Shown here piece after piece: positions 39,063-51,251 of a stretch of 64,000 bases of DNA (the stretch's first letter is position 1; each line of letters opens with the position of its first letter). The position numbers and the translations under genes are program-made. The notes under the pieces were generated by a model. That model saw nothing but the letters and a program-made list of their open reading frames with translations, had not been told where the DNA came from and searched no databases. This stretch comes from Callipepla californica brunnescens (Eukaryota; Chordata; Aves; Galliformes; Odontophoridae), in NCBI GenBank assembly GCA_023055505.1, contig JALIRH010000077.1, positions 496,001 through 560,000 of the forward strand. Reading direction: 5' to 3'.

Positions 39063-40463
39063 ATCACGTGTCTGTATCAGTACGTGTAGCTTTATGCAGA
39101 GGTTTGAAAAGTGTTTTTGAATAAGAAGGAACTCCTGTCTACAAGTCCCTTTCAAAGTAGATAAACAGAAGGATTATTTCTTTCCACTTTGAAAGTTTAT
39201 ACTGAGAAGTCACTCAGGTTATGAGGACAACTTTGGTTATGTTGAGCCTCTGAGTAATCAGGGAGTTGGCAGCCGCAGGCTGACATGTAGCTTGGGGCAG
39301 ACCTGGAGTTCTGGAGCTGCAGCAGGGATCTGTTGTGCTTTGTAGTCCCATATGGAGGGACGGAGTAGTATGGGGTCCCCTAAAGACCTGCACACTACTG
39401 TCTTAGACTTTCGGATGTCCTGTTGTAGAGAAGCTGCTGGGACAGCATAGCACAGTCTTCATCCAGAGCTTGCTTGTCTGGCTGCAAGTTAAAAGCCACC
39501 GTGAAGTCCCCTTTGCAAATACAGGGTGATAAGAAGATAATCTGAAAATACTTTATACCACATTTTAATATTGAAAGTGAAAGGTTGTTCACAAGTGCAG
39601 TTAATTTTCACGACTGAACTTGGAGGTGTCAGCAAAATTTGGACCAAGTTTTGGGAAAGCAAGGGAAAGAGGATGCTATATTATTTGTCACAATAATGCC
39701 AGTGATCTGGGACAATCCTCCATCAGTTGACTTTTGTCTTGAGGTTTGGTTCTTTCATCTGTTTTGCCTGACTAGGCAATACACAGAGCAGAGAGATTTC
39801 TGCTAATTGTAGTGCCTGTTTCGATGTGGATCACCAAGGTGAATCAGGATGCAACAGTTGTTGCTATGAAGCTTCCTTGCTTGCAGATTGACCCTGAGGT
39901 TTGTGTTCTCATCAGGGGACATACATCCCTTTGTCATTAGCTTTTTGTGCAGCACTTACAATAACACAGCCTACTGCTTATGTAAGTGCATGCTGTATAT
40001 TTTATGTCCCTGCCTGCCCTTCATATTTTATTTAACAAAGAGTGCAAGGAAGTTGGTTACTTAGCAAAAAAAAAATGGCTTTTAGCGAAGTTGTGATATA
40101 AGCTTCCTGATTTTGTCCCGGTGCTGTTTATATGAGCTGTCGTTCCTACTGCTCGTGCTCATCTTTCCCAGGATCTCCTGACACTTTGTAAACATTCATC
40201 CTTCCTTGTTACTCATCCAGAAAATGAGGAGAGCCTCCAGCGCTGCTCTGCACTGCCCATCTCCTGCGGATCCGCTGTGCCCTCTGGGCAGGGCAAGAAA
40301 TGGCAGCGAGGCAGATGGGAATGCAAAATCCTCTTGTTTTGCGTGTACTTGAAGGAAGATGCTGTTTTACTGCTGGGCTGTGCTGTAAGGTGCCTGCAAG
40401 TGAGCAGCGTGTTGAACTGTGAGCCCAGAGTTGCTGTCTTCCTGCTGTGCTCAGGATTATCCT

Positions 40464-40482
40464 GTATATATATATATATATC
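40464..40482. repeat. TA dinucleotide repeat
   Basis: A run of alternating TA bases after CCTG. Confidence 0.9.
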
Positions 40483-42799
40483 TCAGATGCTGCCATTCAG
40501 CTGCTCAAGAATGATTCAGACCAGTCCCATTTTTTCTCAGAATCAAATCAAGTCCCTGCATTACTTCACTAATGACACGAAATAAAACCTGTAATAGGTT
40601 GTCTTATTTAGTGCTGTTGTGGTACTCCAAGTTGGGGTGAGCTGCATATTTCATTGGGATTTATTCTGCGTTACTTTCATCCCCTTGCCCACATGAAATA
40701 TTTGTGAACGTAGGTATATTCAGAGCCAGTGGAGGCTTTGGAGCGCCTGAGGACAGGTAACGATGCACTTGCTTTTAAAAGCAGTTTTTATATGTGTTCA
40801 TGTGCTGTGCAGTTTTTGCATGTGTGGCCCCACCCTCAGTGCCACAGAAACCACCAAAACAAAAAAAGCCCAGGCGAACCCCAGATGCAAGCATCAGGGG
40901 GCAGTCCCACAGAGCAGGACTGGCTGAACGTAGCGTTGGTCAGAAGAGCAACAGTAGTGTCAGGTTGGCCCCTGTTCAGTCTGTGATCCTAAAATAGTCT
41001 GTTCAGGAGACTAAAATACTTGTGTGTATGCGTCCCTTAGGTCCATAGGGAACACTGAGTGTATTCTGCAGTGAGGAGGGCACTGTGGGAGGTGTCCCTG
41101 CCAGCAGCACGGTGCTGGACGGCGTGTGGAGGCTCGAGACATGACTGGGTCACTGTTTGCTGAGCTGGTAACTGCTCCCTCCAGGTGCAGCTTTCAGCTT
41201 CATCTTGCCAGAGATTCTCCACAAGGAACAATCCCCCTGCTCGGGTGATCCCACTGCTAGATCCTGTTTGTCAGGAGCACCAGCATAAAATCCCTTGTTC
41301 TGCTTGCTTACTCAGGTGTGTAGCACAGGTATTCCATACTGAACATTTGCCTGAGGGAAGGGCTTATTCCCACCGAGCCTTCTGCATCTCGCTGCCGGAG
41401 GAGCAGTGCTCTCTCTGACACGGCTGCTGCTTCGTTATCTGCTCTGCTGTTCATTTTTTGGCTTGATCTGCTGAAACTGTTTCCAACTGTGCTCTGATTT
41501 CCCTTGCCCTTCCTCTCCCCCAAGCTTTGTGGTCAGCACCAATGCGGCCAGGACAGGCAGGTCAGGCTTTGGCTATTTTTGAGCAGCTCCTCACTGGTGT
41601 TACTGCCTTGCTTTCCTTAATACCTTGCTAATCTGAGCATCACCCATCTGCTTGAGGAAAGCTCCGCTGTCTACGTGACCAGAAATTTAAATTCTTCCTC
41701 ATCTCCTTTGCTGCAGTTTATTTGGGTTCATGTTCCTGGGTTTCTGCATTTCTCATGCTGTTGTAGGTATGCAGGTCTTGTTCTCATTATGTGCTTCCTG
41801 TTAATTTGTGACAGGGATCTCCTGTGGGCTCTGAGTACCATACTTATTTGTGCAGGTGAGGAGCTCAGTGATCCTCTTGGAGTGACAGCATCCCATAATT
41901 AAATGGTTCATCTATGTCTGTCTTCGTACACCTGACAAGGAATGCTTTTCACTTTCTAAACCAGCTGAAATTATCAGAGCGATTGAATTTGTTGGCAGCA
42001 TACAGCACAGGGAAGGGGAGCCCTATGCAGCTCAGCACTGGGAGCTGCTGCTGCCAGCTCAGCACAGCACATGCACGGTGACACAGCCTGCTATGTGGCT
42101 GTAGTCGTGGCAGCCTGCTGCTCTGCTGCGAGCCATCAGCTCTGTGTGGTTAGCAAGTTACTGGAGGCCGCATGCCCACTCTTATGGCTGTGGAGTCATG
42201 CCCTGATCTCAGCAGTCTGAGCCTGTTTTTCCATCCCCTCTGTGCAGGACCGAGGCATCGTGCAGTCATCCATTTCCAGAGAGGTATCTGCCTTACGTGT
42301 TTGTAGTTAGTGTTCCTGAAAAGTGTGGAGTGCCCGCCAAGCAAGCTTTGCATTTGTTTTGAGGCATTCTGTGAGGGCTGTATGGGCTACAGGTAGGTTG
42401 TGAGTGTTAATGTACTTGGGGGTGGCAAGTGTGAGCTTGTGATTATTGTCGTTAAACACTGTTTTTTAGGGTAGCTTAATTCCCATGGAATGAATACAGG
42501 CCATTCGTTCTTAACCAGTGCTTGCAGATCGTGTTTGGCTGGAATTCTGATTTACTCTCTGAACTGATGGAATGCTGAGAACCACCCTGCACAGGCACTC
42601 TGTGGGATCACAGCGGTAGAGCAGCTCGTGGGCATCACTATGGAGGTGTGTTTGAAAAATGCTACATGATCGTTTCCTGTACCCTTAGTGTATAGGAAAC
42701 TAGAAGAGGGGGAAAAAGAGAGGTAGTAGGATGTCTGCAGGAGAAACTTCTGAGGCTTTTGGTCTGTTACTGAAATATTCATAATTTACCGAGCAATTA

Positions 42800-42846
42800 G
42801 ATAACAAAGCAAGCTTGTTATCTTATCTCTCATCTGTTTCTTATCG
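42800..42846. promoter_or_regulatory. Cluster of GATA-type motifs with inverted repeat
   Basis: GATAACAA (42,800-42,807) and TTGTTATC (42,815-42,822) form an 8-bp inverted repeat with a 7-bp spacer. TTATCT at 42,823-42,828 and TTATCG at 42,841-42,846 follow. Four GATA-core sites in under 50 bp could be an enhancer, or chance in AT-rich DNA. Confidence 0.2.
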
Positions 42847-44346
42847 GTGAGCTGAGTTGGTCATAACTTCGAAAATAAGCTGAGATGAATAATGGAAAGA
42901 CTGAGTATTTTGCAGACTTTGAACTCACCTCAGAGCTTGCAAGTACTCCTGCCAGTGTTCTTGGCCTCTGACGTCTGGTAACACACAGTTACCATCACCG
43001 GTAGTGTGGAAGCAGGCGTGTTTGTAAGTTCTGTTTGTGCTCTTCTAATATCTGACAGTGAAAAATGTTAGGAATGTTGAATATTTTTGGGAGGAAGGTT
43101 GTATGCATCTGTTCTTTGGGTTCCGTGCTGAATTGTTATTGGAAGGAAGATTGGAGTAGGGTTTGCCTGTGTCTCAGTATTATAATCAGTAGAAGGGATT
43201 CTAGTGATCCTGAAGTTATCTGTATAAAGGCAAAAGCAAAGAACAAAAATAGGGACCCATAGAGTGGGAAAAGGAGCTGTTCTGAACTGCTCTTCCTTTC
43301 TGGGACTCCTTGTTGCTTTTGAAGAAGGAGGTGGTTCATGGTCCAGCTGGGGTGGAGAAACGATTTATCTCCAGCTGTGCTGGATGCTGCTGAATGGATG
43401 TGAGCGTGTTTTTGCCATTAAGCTGGAGGCAGATAGTGGCAGATCTCCACTGCAGACAGGAGATTTGGCATCAGCATATCTGGTGAGGAGAAGAAGGAAT
43501 GTGGCTGAAGTTTGGCAAGCAAGCTGCAAGATAGTTTTCTTGTCTCTAGTGTTAACCACAAAAAGAAGATGCCAGAGCAGTTTGAATTTTCAGTAGATCA
43601 GGCTCTGGTAAAGTAAGTCCCTGTCATTAGGCTTGTATATCAGGAACTCATTGGCAATCTAAACTGACTTTTTTTTTTCTTAGTCTTTCCAGGTTTCTAG
43701 TTGATCAGGCCAGCTGCACAAGAGCAATCTCCCTCTCCTTCTGCCTACAGATTATGTTTTCCATATCTGAGCTTTTCATGTGCGCAACCCAAAACAGTTT
43801 ACTACTGGATAAAAAAGGAATGTGGATTCAAAAACCAGAGTAGGGATAGCTATACCAGAAATGATGCTGAATATTTTTGTTCTTTTTCTTACATTGAGCT
43901 CCAAGAGTCAAAGAGGTTTTTTGATGTGGCTCTGCTGGGCTGGGCTTCAGAAGTACTGTATTTGAAATAAAATATTTATGTCTCTAACGAGATAAGAAAA
44001 TATATTCTAGGTTGAGTTTCTAAGCACACAAACCTAGTTTTCTTTTGCATTAGCTGGAGCTCAGGGAAAAGCAGTCAGGAGGAAACAGCTGCCGTGGTCT
44101 GGATGCTATCTAGTACATGTCAAGGAACAAGGCTAGATATTAAAAAATATGACAGATAACTGATTGAAGCTTTCAGTGCGGGCTCTTTTTGCTGTGCTTT
44201 CTGCTGGTTTAATTTTCCCAGTCTGTGTGGCTGTTTTAACAAAGATGCTGACGTAGGCATTTTAGAGCTCCATTACCATCCATCACATGACTGCTCTTGG
44301 CTTCCCTAGGCAAAACCTGACTTTCTGTTTTAATGAATGTGTGGTG

Positions 44347-44366
44347 TTTTTTTTTTTTTTTTTTTT
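44347..44366. repeat. T20 homopolymer
   Basis: Twenty T in a row, the longest homopolymer noticed. No TTTATT (reverse polyadenylation signal) follows closely, so it does not look like the tail of a minus-strand retrocopy. Confidence 0.9.
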
Positions 44367-47300
44367 CTGTTTTTGTTTCTTGCTGCTACAGTACTTGGAT
44401 TCCCAGAGGCTCGCCACAGATCTGGCTCTCTAACAATAACTGACTTTTAGGTATTCAAAGCAGGGAAAAAAAGGTAGCCTGAACCACCTCAGCTTGGTTA
44501 ACCAAGCCAAAATATGGAACACTTCACAAGTGTTTTGTCTTTCTTCCTTCTCACCGTATTTCCATCCTTTTGCTCTATCCCATGCTTTCCCCATTTGCAT
44601 GCCTTAGGGGAAAACGTTGCTGCTTCTGCATTTTTTGGTGTTTTATCTGTTTTCCCTTTGAGGTCTCCTGTTGTCTCCGTATAGGCATAAGGAGGTTTGG
44701 ACAGTTTGAAGAGGCTGGGAAGTATCGCTTTGTGCATTTTAGTACTGGTGTTAGCTCTGAGGTCGTGCGAGGACATGGGCTCTATTTCTGGCTCTGCCTT
44801 ACCTCTGCCTGACCCAGATCCCGTTGCGCAGCACAGACGTGGTTTAGCTGTGGTGGGGATGATGGCCAGCACTTGGAGCTGCCCGAATTTAGGCTCATTC
44901 TGTCCAGAGAGCACATGTGCCAGGTTTGAGCGGGGCCTGTGGGGCTTTCTTCTTAGAAAGAAGTGACAGGTGCTGTGAATGGCTTCAGTACTGCTTAGAG
45001 AAGTCTTTGCTGCAGAATTAAAGATCCTAGCGTCAAAGTAGATTCATCCATACGTGAGGCAGTCTGTTAGAATTGCAAAATGGAGTTCTTAGAAGTTGAA
45101 TTTATATATATATTTTTTTTCCCAGTGAAAATCAACTCTGGGGGATGTTTGGTTGTTGTTTGCATCTTTCCTGCACAGAATTAAAAGCATGTGTGTGGGG
45201 GGATTAGAAGAATGGTTTCCAATTGCAGCCATTCGAAAAAAGATCATATCCATCCCATTTCTGCTGCAGGTGTTGCATTATTTAAGAACTTGGATGTCAG
45301 GGTTGTGGCATGCAGTCCATAATGACATGTATACTTGGACCATCCTTGCAATAGGTGGAAACCCCTTAGCTGTTCCTTCAGGTGCTGGCTGCCTTTCTGG
45401 TCCAGTGTTGCGTGATGAGACTTTTGGGGCTGAAACTATTCTTCTAAACCTAAAGCAAAGCCATAACCTACCCTCTCCATCCTATCCTGTCTACCCCTGG
45501 ATCATTAGAAGCAGGATTTCCATAGTGTCAAAACAAAAGCCCTGCTTAGCACTGGCCACATAATGAGCTTACTGGTCAGGTGAAGCCTTCTCTGAGTGTT
45601 TGCTGGTTTCCATAACTACTTCAGAGCTGCAGAAAGGAGGGTGAGGAATAAAGTTGAGCAGAGAGATTAGGTCTACAAAGAAGCCAAGAACACAGCTTTC
45701 CTTCTTACCAGGTTTGGAGGAAAAAGTTGTCTTTATGAATTAGTACAGTGTGTGCGTATAATACACACGTATGCTGTATAGGTTATGCATTTGTGTAACA
45801 GATTTGGAGATAGCCGCTTAGCAGTGCTTCCTCTCTGAGGCTTGTTTCTTGATTCAGGTTCAGTGCAAGTACTTTTTCAGTTTGAAATCCTTGCTGCTGA
45901 TCTCTGGCATTGAGGCACAGCTGTTCTGCTGAGATCCTTGCCTGCGAGTGGATTGCCGCTGCCTTGCTCCTATAAACTAGGGTAGGTTTATTTCTTTCCT
46001 GTAGAATAATTTAGGTAAAAATGGGCTGCTTGGGGATTTATGTAGTATACAGGCAGTTTTTTTCTCTCTGAAACTGTGTGAGCAGCTCTTGAGGGTATGT
46101 GGGAGTTGCTTTGCAGATCTGTTGCAGCCTGTCTTGTCATAGTAGTAATTCTTGCTCCAGCTTCATATATTTGGGACAACGTTTTCTGTCTGGGACTGAC
46201 CTTGGAAACCTATCTCAGAGTTCTGTGAAACTTGTTCGCTCATCCATGCCTCTGTTTTATATTTACAGATAGCTTCTATTTGCAAATATTTGTCTTTACA
46301 GCATGAAGCCAGTATCACTTCATGTTTTAAAATGCCAGGAGTTTCTTGCTTGCCGGTAGTGCAGCATTGTGCAAGGGTCAGTTTCTGATTTAGAGGCAAG
46401 AATGTCCTGCAGAGAGAGAGATGATTCAGTGCATTGCTTGAGACCTCGTGTTAGTGAAACTGAGTGCAGAGCTGCTTTGTAGGTGCAGGACATCCAGATA
46501 GGGAAGTGTGAGAGCGTTATTGTGAGTGATGACAACATTCTGTAGAGGAGGTGACTACTGCTCTGACTCACATGCTGCTGTTACAAGCAGTTTGTTTTGT
46601 GCTGTAAAACTGCAGGATGAGAGCTTCCTCCAGACTATATTTAGTGTCCGTATAACTTCTGTTTGCTGGTGAGTTTTTAGAATTGGCTGGTGGGTTGCTT
46701 GCCAGAGCACTAAAACTTCAGTTATTACAGCACTTGCTTTTTTCCTGCGTGTGTGTGGTCGTCATCAGTGTGTATGTCAGCGTATGTTAATTTTCAAGAG
46801 AGAAAGTGTCATTACTTTATCTTTAAACTGTGCACATTTATCTCCGGACATTGCTTGTTTTAGCAGTACTTTTGCTAATGGCTTTATCAGCTCAGCTTTT
46901 CGGGGTTGCCATTGAATGACACACAGTTTGCAACTAAAATGCACCTACTGCTTGGGAAAGGATTTGCAAATCCCCTTGGCTCTGTGAAGCTGGTTGCAGT
47001 TTCTGAGATGGCTGGTTATGATTTCTATAGTGACTGTTGCCTTGGCAGCAGAGGTCCTTGCTTGGAGAATAAAAGTACTTTGCAAGCATGAGGAAAGCAC
47101 TTGGGATTACTGGTCTAGAATTTTCCTTTTACAACAGCATCCCTTCCCTTCTGAATATACTTCTGTTCCCTTTTCCCCACCTACTTCTACTCAGGCCGTT
47201 CTTCATTCATCTGCCAAAGGGACATCAGTAGGTCTTTTTCTGCTGTTTCTATCTTGGCAGTGTTAACATTAATGAGAATTAATGCTTTTTGCTGCAAGTT

Positions 47301-48357
47301 TAGAAAGAATAAGGAGCAGTGTATTAAATTGCAGATCAGCTTTGGGAGCGAGACAACAGCTGTGTGCATCCATCACAGAGGCCCCTGCTGTACTTCCTGG
47401 GGTTGTCCATCACTTGCTCAGCAGTGAGCAGGTGGACTTAGAAATGAAAACCAGGATAGTGACATGTAGCGTGAGTCCTTAGTTATCCTCCAAGCAGACC
47501 TGTGGGTGGAAAATTACAGGCTCTTGCACCTTGGCTAGCAGGCTGAGAGCAGAGTTGTAGGCAGTGGCTGGTGTTACCACAGGCAGATCTTGTCCTTTAA
47601 TCAAAGAGCTTGCTATTTTAATCAAGAGCTGCTCTCTGATTTGCTTGTTATGCTCAGCTGCATCTCCCAAAAACAATGCAGAAGAGATCTTGTTCTGTGA
47701 GGTTTCCTACTGCTTGTAGAACCTCCTGGTGTACCTGTGACTTTGCCATTCCAACCTCTCTGTGGTTGGACTGAAGTGGTAGAGGGAAGTGCTTCTCACC
47801 CTGTTTTGAAATTGGAGGAGGATCTGCAAGTTCCTTTAATATTTGCTGTGACTGTAGAGAAAAGATTGTGTAAAAACAAGGTGCGAGCTGGGAGACTTTC
47901 TAACGTTGCCTCATGTCTCTCAGTCTTGTGACAGGTGTTTTGAGATACTGGTTTTTGTCCTGTGTTGTCATTGTGATGGTGCAATCAGTATCATTATGCT
48001 AATCACATTCTTATTTATAGTTCATTACCAGGTACCGGCTCCTTGACAAAACAGATCAGGTGCAGGTGGAGGGACCACTTTTGTTGCCTGCCTGAGCTCC
48101 CAACCTGATCCACATAGTCCCAGTGCATATCAGTGGTGGCTGACAACTTTGGCTTCTGTGGGTAGGAGCAAACCCTGCTGTGAGGTCTGCAGACCTCACC
48201 TGTTCAAGCTTTTAGTAACACACATTGAAAAAAAGGAGATATTTTCAGTGTGACAAGCTGGGAGTAGTTGGTAAAGAAACTCATTTTCATAGAATCATAG
48301 GGGTTGGAAGGGACCTCAAGAGATCATCAAGTCCAGCCCCCCTGCCAAAGCAGTTCC

Positions 48358-49422
48358 CTACACCAGGTCGCACAAGTAGGCATCCAGGTGGGTCTTGAAT
48401 ATCTCCAGAGAATGAGATTCCACAACCCCCCTGGGCAGCCTGTGCCAGTGCTCCATCACCCTCACCGTAAAGAAGTTCTTGCACACATTCATGCAGAACC
48501 TCCTGTGCTGCAGTTTCTGTCCGTTCCCCCTTGTCCTGTCTCCACACACTGCTGAAAAGAGTCTGGCCTCAACGCTTTGACCCCCACACCTCAGATATTT
48601 ATAAACCTGGATCAGGTCCCCTATCAGTCTTCTTTTCTCAAGGCTAAAGAGACCCAGTTTACTCCGCCTTTCTTCATAGGGGAGATCCTCCAGGCCCTTC
48701 ACCATCTTTGTGGCCCTGCGCTGGACTCTTTCCAAGAGATCCCTGTCTTTTTTGTACTGGGGAGCCCTGAACTGGACACAGTACTCCAGATGAGGCCTCA
48801 CCAGGTCAGAGTAGAGGGGGAGGATCACCTCCTTTGACCTGCTGGCCACGCTCTTTTTAATGCACCCCAGAATGCCATTGACCCTCTTGGCCACGAGAGC
48901 ACACTGCTGGCTCATGGTCAACCTGTCGGCCACCAGGACACTCAGGTCCCTCTCTACAGAGCTCCTCTCCAGCAGGCCATCCCCCAGCCTGTACTGGTGC
49001 ATGCAATTATTCCTCCCTGGGTGCAAGACTCTACACTTGCTTTTGTTAAATTTCACCCGGTTTCTGACTGCCCAGCTCTCCAGCCTGTCCAGGTCTTGCT
49101 GAATGGCAGCACAGCCTTCAGGCGCGTCAGCCAATCCTCCCAACTTTGTACCATCAGCAAACTTGCTGAGGGTGGCCACTATCCCCTCATCAAGGTCGAT
49201 GATGAAAATGTTGAACAAGACTGGACCCAGCACGGACCCCTGGGGGCCACTGCTGGTTACAGGCCTCCAACCAGACTCTGCACCGCCAACGACAACCCTC
49301 TGCGCTCTGCCAGTCAGCCAGTTCTCAACCCACTTCACTGTCCACTCATCTATCCCACACTTCCTCTGCTTTGTTATAAGGATGTCATGGGAGACAGTAT
49401 CAAATGCCTTGCTTGAAATCAA
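48358..49422 (-). pseudogene. CR1 reverse transcriptase, C-terminal part (354-codon open frame)
   Basis: This is the longest open frame in the window. It begins inside motif A ([12 protein letters not shown]), and motif B ([15 protein letters not shown]) is at about residues 59-73. The motif C position reads FADG at residues 88-91, where active CR1 elements have FADD: the codon at 49,150-49,152 is GGT. The thumb and C-terminal region follow ([35 protein letters not shown]) and end at a stop 70 bases before the 3' tail. The missing second Asp of the YxDD-type active site should abolish polymerisation. Together with the frameshift this makes it a dead fragment despite its length. Confidence 0.92.
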
Positions 49423-49816
49423 GGTAGACTACATCCACCGCCCTCCCCCCATTCACCCAGCCAGACACAACATCATAGAAGGCCACCAGGTTGGTCGAGC
49501 ATGACCTCCCCTTGGTGAACCCATGCTGGCTACTCATGATAACCTCTTTTTCTTCCAGTTGTCTGGAAGTGGCATCCAGCACAAGCTGTTCCATCACCTT
49601 TCCAGGGACAGAGGTGAGGCTGACTGGCCTATAATTACCTGAATCTTCCTTCCTGCCCTTTTTGAAGATTGGAGAGACATTGGCTATCCTCCAGTCATCA
49701 GGCACACCCCCCATTCTCCAAGACCTCTCAAATATGATAGAGAGCGGTTCAGCAATCACCGCCACCAGCTCCCTCAGCACCCGTGCATGCACCCATGGAT
49801 TTATGAACATTAGCAC
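49400..49816 (-). pseudogene. CR1 reverse transcriptase, N-terminal (fingers) part
   Basis: The minus-strand frame contains [19 protein letters not shown], a DDWR motif, [24 protein letters not shown] and VVYLDF, the conserved RT blocks up to motif A. The motif A Asp of YLDF is present. The frame is lost directly after it because of one extra base (T run at 49,413-49,414 on the plus strand), and the next fragment continues the domain in another frame. Confidence 0.9.
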
Positions 49817-50053
49817 TGCTTAGGCACTCATGGACCACCTCTTCCCTGACTAAAGGAAAGAAAGTCTCCCATTCCCCAGACCCTCTCACTAACCTCCAGG
49901 GTCTGGGATTCCTGAGGGAGAGCTTTTTCACTGAAGACAGAAGCAAAGGTGTGCAGTATCTCCACCTTCTCAGCATCCCCCGTTACCAGAACCCCTCCCA
50001 CACCTAGTAGGGGGCCCACATTCTCCCTAATCTTCCTTTTACTGTTAAAATAC

Positions 50054-50340
50054 TTAAAAAAGCCTTTTTTTGTTATCCTTTATCACTTTTGCCAGATTCA
50101 GTTTTAGATGTGCTTTAGCCTTCCTCATTGCATCCCTGCAGGCCCTGACAACCTTTCTATATTCTTCCCAAGCAGTCAGACCCTTTTTCCACATTTCATG
50201 GACCTTCTTCTTCCCTTTGAGTTTGCACATGAGCTCCTTGCTCATCCATGCAGGTTTCCTGCCACCCCTTCCTGATTTCTTGCTCACAGGGAGGCACTGA
50301 TCCTGAGCTTGGAAGAAGAGCTGTTTAAATGCTGACCAGC
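50054..50340 (-). pseudogene. CR1 ORF2 linker region between endonuclease and reverse transcriptase
   Basis: After a frameshift near 50.34-50.38 kb the minus-strand frame resumes with an ESW-x-FKQ-like segment. It passes through KPAWMSKELM, a Lys-rich stretch and WEEYRKVVR to KKRLF, typical of the region before the CR1 RT. A further frame change follows between about 50,054 and 49,816. Confidence 0.75.
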
Positions 50341-50504
50341 TCTCACAGGCCCCCTTACCTTCTTAACACCCTAGCCCACAGGATAGCCCCAAGTAGGTCC
50401 CGGCAGAGATCAAAGTTGGCTCTCCTGAAGTCCAGGGTAGCAATCCTACTTTTTGCTTTGCTCCTTCCACTCAGGACCTTGAACTCCACCATCTCGTGGT
50501 CACT

Positions 50505-51251
50505 TCAACCCAAGCTGCCCCCAGCCTTTACTTCCTTATCAAGTCCTTCCTTGTTGGTGAGAATAAGGTCCAGTAACGCCCCTCCCCATGTCGGTTCCTC
50601 CACCACCTGCATCAGAAAGTTGTCTTCAACACATTGCAAGAACCGTCTGGACTGTGCATGCTTGGCCAAGTTGCTCATCCAGCAAATATCTGGATAACTG
50701 AAGTCCCCCAAAAGCACCAGTGCCTGGGAACGTGACACTACTTCTAATTGCTTATGGAAGGCCTCATCAACCTCCTCTTCCTGATCAGGAGGCCTGCAGT
50801 ACACACCCACAACAGTGTCAGCCTTACCAGCCTGCCCCTTGATTCTCACCCACAAGCTCTCCACTGCTACATCACTCTCCCCCAGGTGGAGTTCAATACA
50901 TTGTAACTGCTCTCTCACATAAAGAGCAACTCCATCAGCTCGCCTTGCCAGCCGATCTTTCCTAGAAAGCACATAGCCCTCCATGACAACATTCCAGGCA
51001 TGAGAGCTGTCCCACTACGTCTCTGTGATCGCAATGTGATCATGGCCTTGCGACTGCACGCAGATCTCCAACTCTTCCTGTTTATGTCCCATGCTGCACG
51101 CATTAGTGTACAGACTCTTAAGGGAAGCAGCATCCCCCTGCCTCTCACCATGCCTTGGAACTCCGCTCTCTTCACCCAGCAAGACGAGTCTTTCAGCCTG
51201 CCTCCTGTGTGTATCAGTTACTTTGCCTTTACAAAAAGTTCTCCAAGGCAT
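50505..51251 (-). pseudogene. CR1 ORF2 endonuclease (AP-endonuclease-like) domain remnant
   Basis: Read on the minus strand in one frame, this shows the order of an EEP-type endonuclease: an LYTNACSMG-like start, ITET, a stretch of basic and acidic residues, LLGDFSYPDICW, a variable loop, LDLILTN, and LGxSDHE just past the second stop. In non-LTR elements this domain nicks target DNA. Two nonsense codons interrupt it. The TAG at 51,015-51,017 sits where the family has Trp (TETWWD), and the TGA at 50,505-50,507 sits just before the SDH motif. The upstream limit is only as far as I can follow the frame. Confidence 0.85.

Larger units (their letters stand above)
36291..48287. other. Non-coding stretch
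   Basis: Holds simple repeats (36,906; 37,828; 40,464; 44,347), a short CR1 end at 38,999 and the GATA-motif cluster at 42,800. No exon or RNA gene was recognised. The 138-codon minus frame at 44,498-44,914 has no recognisable domain. Confidence 0.7.
48288..51251 (-). mobile_element. CR1-type LINE, large copy, antisense to SGMS1, inactivated
   Basis: On the minus strand this runs from an endonuclease domain (about 51.25 kb) through reverse transcriptase to a short 3' UTR. It ends at about 48,288 in an ATTCTATG-type tail, the usual CR1 3' end. ORF1 and the 5' UTR were not seen, so it appears 5'-truncated, although the exact upper boundary is uncertain. The coding sequence is broken by in-frame stops at 51,015-51,017 and 50,505-50,507, frameshifts near 50.34-50.38 kb and in 49.8-50.05 kb, and a one-base insertion at 49,413-49,414. 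It still retains about 2.9 kb of co-linear ORF2, so it is among the younger insertions here. Confidence 0.93.

Noticed and set aside
44347..44914. Minus-strand 138-codon frame followed by a T20 run, suggesting a processed retrocopy with poly-A tail
   Set aside because: No polyadenylation signal in the right place near the run, no recognised protein, and about 130 unexplained bases between frame and run.
48304..49504. Plus-strand open frames of 80-139 codons across the CR1
   Set aside because: These are antisense shadows of the CR1 reverse transcriptase.
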